Origin: Bacteroidales bacterium UBA1182
GTDB lineage: Bacteria > Bacteroidota > Bacteroidia > Bacteroidales > Bacteroidaceae
DNA length: 18,051 nt
Assembly: GCA_002310015.1 (NCBI GenBank)
Contig: DBYQ01000018.1
Coordinates: 1-18,051 of the forward strand
Reading direction: 5' to 3'
Position 1 is the stretch's first letter. Each line of letters opens with the position of its first letter. A program made the position numbers and the translations under genes. Below the pieces are notes generated by a model. The model was not told the DNA's origin and did no database searches. It saw only the letters and a list, made by a program, of their open reading frames with translations. Shown here in pieces: positions 15,300 through 18,051 of this stretch.

Positions 15300-15766
15300 C
15301 AGAAATTGAAGGAAAGACACTTGCTGAACGGTACTGTTCGGGTGCAGAGCATTGCTGCCTTGAAGTCCGGGCAATGCTGGAGAGACACAAAGCAGAGAGT
15401 GGCGATATTGACCGTATCCTTAAATACCTTGTTAAAGAGGGGTATATTGATGAAGTGCGCTATGCCCGGGCATTCGTACATGACAAGGTACGCTTTGCCA
15501 AGTGGGGCAGACAGAAGATTGCACAGGCACTATGGCAGAAACGCATACCTCATGATGTGGCCGATGAGGCTCTTTCATCTGTTGATGAAGATGAGTATAT
15601 GGCTGCGCTCAAGGATGTGGTGCAGTCCAGATACCGTACCGTTAAGGGTTCAACAGAGTATGAGCGTAAGATGAAAACCATGAAAACTGTCTGCGGGCGC
15701 GGATATGAGCCGTCACTTGTACGCAAGGTGCTGGATCTGACCGATGTGCCCGATATGTTATCCTGA
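15296..15766 (+). CDS. recX: Regulatory protein RecX
   Basis: RecX binds RecA filaments and limits their growth. The 156-residue protein has the small helical repeat motifs of the family: ILKYLVKEGYIDEVRYARAFVHDKVRFAKWGRQKIAQALWQKRIP (about residues 40-85) is the conserved centre, and a third repeat ends with RKVLD. Length is normal. It overlaps prmC by 4 bp and is 5 bp from the next gene. recA itself is not in the window. Confidence 0.92.
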   Translation: MTEIEGKTLAERYCSGAEHCCLEVRAMLERHKAESGDIDRILKYLVKEGYIDEVRYARAFVHDKVRFAKWGRQKIAQALWQKRIPHDVADEALSSVDEDEYMAALKDVVQSRYRTVKGSTEYERKMKTMKTVCGRGYEPSLVRKVLDLTDVPDMLS

Positions 15767-15771
15767 CAATC

Positions 15772-16503
15772 ATGAATATGAATGATTCAGCAGGTCCGCG
15801 CGGTTACAGACGTCCCGGACCGATACGCATGCTGCTTGATTTTGTGTTTCCGCATTACTGTAAGGTGTGCGGCCATAGGCTTGATCCTTCTGAGAACGAA
15901 CTCTGCATAACCTGTTTCCTGAATATGCCCCGTTTGGAATACCGCAGGGATATGATCAATCCTACGGAAAAGATGCTGCTTACTGAGAAGAGTCTTGTAC
16001 GGGCTGCCTCATTGATGCAGTACAGCAAGGAGAGCGATTACCGGAACATACTGTTTCACCTTAAATACTGGCATCACCCCAAGGTGGGTAGCTGGCTGGC
16101 TCGCATAGCTGCTACGGAACTCAAGGAGAAGGGCTTTTTTGAAGGGATAGATTGTATTGTTCCGCTTCCGCTTTCTTTGAGGAAAGAGATCCGGCGCGGG
16201 TACAATCAGTGCACGTTTATTGCAAAGGGAATCCGTCAGGTTACCGGGCTGCCTATAATCAGCAGCGTGGTGAAACGTGAGGCGGAACATTCAAAACAGG
16301 CCGGTCTGGGCAAATACCAGCGTTGGAAGAATGCTCAGGACCTTTTCAAGGTTACGGACCCTTCATTGCTCGCAGGCAAGCATGTTCTCATTATTGATGA
16401 CGTCATCACTACGGGGGCTACGCTCTGCTCGCTGATTGATGTTATGGAGGAGAGTATTCCTGACCTTAGGGTTAGTGTTTTTACTCTTGCAATTGCGGAA
16501 TAA
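15772..16503 (+). CDS. comF: ComF-family phosphoribosyltransferase-like protein
   Basis: The 243-residue protein begins with a four-cysteine zinc site (Cys30, Cys33, Cys45, Cys48: CKVCGH...CITC) followed by a type I phosphoribosyltransferase domain with the PRPP motif LIIDDVITTGATL (about residues 206-218) and the typical RRGYNQCTFIAKGI. This is the layout of ComF/GntX proteins. In naturally competent bacteria ComF acts in the cytoplasm during uptake of single-stranded DNA; in others the role is unclear, and no other competence gene is present here. An in-frame ATG at 15778 is an equally possible start. It is the last gene of the purN operon; no clear terminator hairpin follows except the repeat element starting 17 bp after the stop. 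Confidence 0.9.
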   Translation: MNMNDSAGPRGYRRPGPIRMLLDFVFPHYCKVCGHRLDPSENELCITCFLNMPRLEYRRDMINPTEKMLLTEKSLVRAASLMQYSKESDYRNILFHLKYWHHPKVGSWLARIAATELKEKGFFEGIDCIVPLPLSLRKEIRRGYNQCTFIAKGIRQVTGLPIISSVVKREAEHSKQAGLGKYQRWKNAQDLFKVTDPSLLAGKHVLIIDDVITTGATLCSLIDVMEESIPDLRVSVFTLAIAE

Positions 16504-16519
16504 TTGGAAATAGCATTCC

Positions 16520-16655
16520 GGATTATTTTTGGGGGCATTGACGTCAAAACTACGCGCTACGCGCTATCCCTCCCACCGCTTCGCGGCGGGCCCCTCCCGT
16601 TCACAAGCCCACGGGCGGCCATGGTTTTGCCTGCCAATCCCCCCAAAAATAATCC
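16520..16655. repeat. 136-bp element with terminal inverted repeats (MITE-like)
   Basis: The ends 16520-16540 and 16635-16655 match as inverted repeats at 20 of 21 positions (GGATTATTTTTGGGGG outermost). A second inner pair, CAAAAC (16545-16550) with GTTTTG (16624-16629), extends the fold. The GC-rich centre has its own hairpin (CCGC/GCGG, 16572-16590) and the palindrome GCCCACGGGC (16607-16616). There is no gene inside. A TCC next to both ends could be a 3-bp target duplication but is too short to trust. Part of it occurs again, inverted, after queA. Confidence 0.8.
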
Positions 16656-16693
16656 TCCATTTGTGCGGTATTCTAAGGTTGTCAAATTCTTTG

Positions 16694-16701
16694 TAATTTT
16701 G
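16694..16701 (+). promoter_or_regulatory. Predicted -7 box for queA
   Basis: TAATTTTG matches TAnnTTTG and ends 9 bp before the queA ATG. No TTTG is found at the -33 distance. Confidence 0.55.
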
Positions 16702-16710
16702 CACGCTGAA

Positions 16711-17955
16711 ATGGAGAATGAGGTAAAACATATCAGGATTAGTGAGTTCAACTATGCACTGCCGGATGAGCGGATTGCTAAATTTCCGCTGGCAGAGAGA
16801 GACAGTTCAAAACTGTTGCTTTACAGGCACGGTGAGGTGAGTCATGATGTTTTCCGTAACCTGCCGGAGTATCTGCCCAAGGGAGCACTCATGATATTCA
16901 ATAATACCAAGGTTATTCAGGCTAGGCTCCATTTCCGCAAGGAGGCTACGGGTGGTCCTAAATCAACTGGGGCCTTAATTGAGATATTTCTGCTTGAGCC
17001 GGCTGAGCCTAATGACTATCAGGTTATGTTTACCCAGACTTCATCATGTAGCTGGTATTGCCTGGTGGGAAACCTGAAACGCTGGAAGGATGATACTCCT
17101 GTTTTGCGCCAAACCGTTCAGATTGATAATCGTACTATCACACTGGAGGCACGCCGCGGGCCTGTTCATGGTACAAGTTACCGCATTGACTTTAAGTGGG
17201 ACGGCGGCATAAGCTGGGCTGAATTGCTGGAGGCTGTGGGTGAGATTCCCATTCCGCCATACTTGAACCGTGCATCACAGGAGAGTGACAAGACCACATA
17301 TCAGACCGTATATTCCAAGATTAAGGGTAGCGTGGCAGCACCTACTGCAGGACTGCACTTTACGGAGCGTGTACTCAAGGATTTGGATGCACACGGCATT
17401 GACCGTGAGGAGCTGACCCTGCATGTGGGTGCCGGTACGTTCCGTCCGGTGAAATCGGAAGAGATAAGCGGTCATGAGATGCATACCGAGTTCATCGCGG
17501 TAAAGCGCTCCACCATTGAGAAACTGATTGCACACGGAGGTGAGACCATTGCAGTGGGTACAACATCGGTCCGCACCATAGAGAGCCTCTACTACATAGG
17601 TGTCTATCTGAGCACCCATCCCGATGCAACCGAGGAGGATATGCACGTAAACCAGTGGACCCCCTACGACAACAACCCCACAATGACATCAGTCCAGGCA
17701 CTCCAATACATACAAGATTACCTGGACCGACATAATCTTGACGTGCTCAAGACCAGCACCCAGATCATAATTGCGCCGGGCTACAAATACCACATCGTAA
17801 AGATGATGGTAACCAATTTCCACCAGCCGCAAAGTACCTTGCTCCTGCTTGTCTCAGCCTTTGTCAACGGAGACTGGAAAAAAATCTATCGTTACGCCCT
17901 CCAGAACGACTTCCGTTTCCTCAGCTACGGAGACTCCTCGCTGCTAATCCCGTAA
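16711..17955 (+). CDS. queA: S-adenosylmethionine:tRNA ribosyltransferase-isomerase
   Basis: QueA moves the ribose part of S-adenosylmethionine onto 7-aminomethyl-7-deazaguanine in tRNA, making epoxyqueuosine, the step before queuosine. The 414-residue protein shows the family blocks in order: FNYALPDERIAKFPLAERDSSKLLL near the start, IPIPPYLNR, SVAAPTAGLHFT, LHVGAGTFRPV, MHTE, AVGTTSVRTIES, TNFHQPQSTLLLLVSAF and FRFLSYGDSSLL at the end. It is longer than the roughly 350 residues of the E. coli type, mainly through extra sequence in the middle and in the segment YYIGVYLSTHPDATEEDMHVNQWTPYDNN. The ATG at 16711 is preferred because homology starts there and a -7 box precedes it; an upstream in-frame start at 16504 would translate the repeat element. 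It stands alone, between inverted copies of that repeat. Confidence 0.95.
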   Translation: MENEVKHIRISEFNYALPDERIAKFPLAERDSSKLLLYRHGEVSHDVFRNLPEYLPKGALMIFNNTKVIQARLHFRKEATGGPKSTGALIEIFLLEPAEPNDYQVMFTQTSSCSWYCLVGNLKRWKDDTPVLRQTVQIDNRTITLEARRGPVHGTSYRIDFKWDGGISWAELLEAVGEIPIPPYLNRASQESDKTTYQTVYSKIKGSVAAPTAGLHFTERVLKDLDAHGIDREELTLHVGAGTFRPVKSEEISGHEMHTEFIAVKRSTIEKLIAHGGETIAVGTTSVRTIESLYYIGVYLSTHPDATEEDMHVNQWTPYDNNPTMTSVQALQYIQDYLDRHNLDVLKTSTQIIIAPGYKYHIVKMMVTNFHQPQSTLLLLVSAFVNGDWKKIYRYALQNDFRFLSYGDSSLLIP

Positions 17956-17977
17956 TAAAAGGCTAGAGAGTCTGAAT

Positions 17978-18009
17978 AATCCTCCATTTGCAGAAATGAA
18001 GGATTTTTT
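17978..18009 (+). terminator. Terminator-like hairpin after queA
   Basis: AATCCTCCATTT (17978-17989) pairs with AAATGAAGGATT (17994-18005) with one mismatch and a GCAG loop; six T follow (18004-18009), then G. It lies 22 bp past the queA stop. Its right arm is the beginning of the second repeat copy, so the terminator is made partly from the repeat. Confidence 0.7.
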
Positions 18010-18051
18010 GGGGGGAATTGGCAGGCAAAACCATGGCCGCCCGTGGGCTTG
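18001..18051. repeat. Partial inverted copy of the 136-bp element, cut by the window end
   Basis: The 35 bp at 18017-18051 are the exact reverse complement of 16604-16638, and the outer part (GGATT, T-run, G-run) is also similar. The similarity continues a few bases outside the element (AAATG-AGGATT in both). The rest of the copy lies beyond the window. Confidence 0.85.

Noticed and set aside
16504..16710. In-frame upstream extension of queA by 69 codons
   Set aside because: It translates the repeat element and a promoter box; queA homology begins at the ATG at 16711.

Overview
The window looks like chromosomal DNA from a Bacteroidota member, most likely order Bacteroidales (Bacteroides/Prevotella-like). 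The basis is the proteins themselves (a very large alpha-2-macroglobulin with a long lead region, the folP-cdaA pair, a GroEL ending in a GGM-type tail), promoters of the TAnnTTTG type, and near-absence of Shine-Dalgarno sequences. Genus or species cannot be settled from the sequence alone.

Layout. Positions 40-6564 are on the minus strand: a 1939-residue secreted alpha-2-macroglobulin-like protein and a small outer-membrane beta-barrel protein. A 173-bp divergent promoter region (6565-6737) separates them from a plus-strand run that fills the rest: murF; an exported SGNH/GDSL hydrolase; folP-cdaA (folate synthesis and c-di-AMP synthesis); groES-groEL; purN-deoD-lipoprotein-prmC-recX-comF, a tightly packed set with gaps of 9 bp or less and one 4-bp overlap; and queA. 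All genes appear intact. No RNA gene, CRISPR array, transposase or phage gene was found, and no gene-free stretch exceeds 300 bases.

How the genes relate. Most are housekeeping: peptidoglycan precursor ligation (MurF), folate (FolP), the second messenger c-di-AMP (CdaA), chaperonin (GroES/EL), purine synthesis and salvage (PurN, DeoD), translation termination and tRNA modification (PrmC, QueA) and recombination control (RecX). The envelope proteins at the left (macroglobulin, beta-barrel) and the lipoprotein inside the purN operon are the lineage-specific part.

What stands out is between the genes rather than in them. (i) A 136-bp element with 21-bp terminal inverted repeats lies between comF and queA, and an inverted partial copy of it (35 bp identical, running off the window) lies after queA, so queA sits between inverted repeats. 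(ii) Two palindromes sharing the core GGGTCTGTCCC abut murF and folP; the first supplies the last codons of murF. (iii) A family of 7-bp-period ATTGAAA repeats occurs at three or four gene junctions, including an inverted pair that brackets the groEL terminator. (iv) Three genes (murF, purN, queA) have a -7 box only 7-9 bp before the ATG, predicting leaderless or nearly leaderless mRNAs. (v) The groES promoter is built into the terminator of the preceding operon. I did not find convincing evidence of a new multi-gene system.
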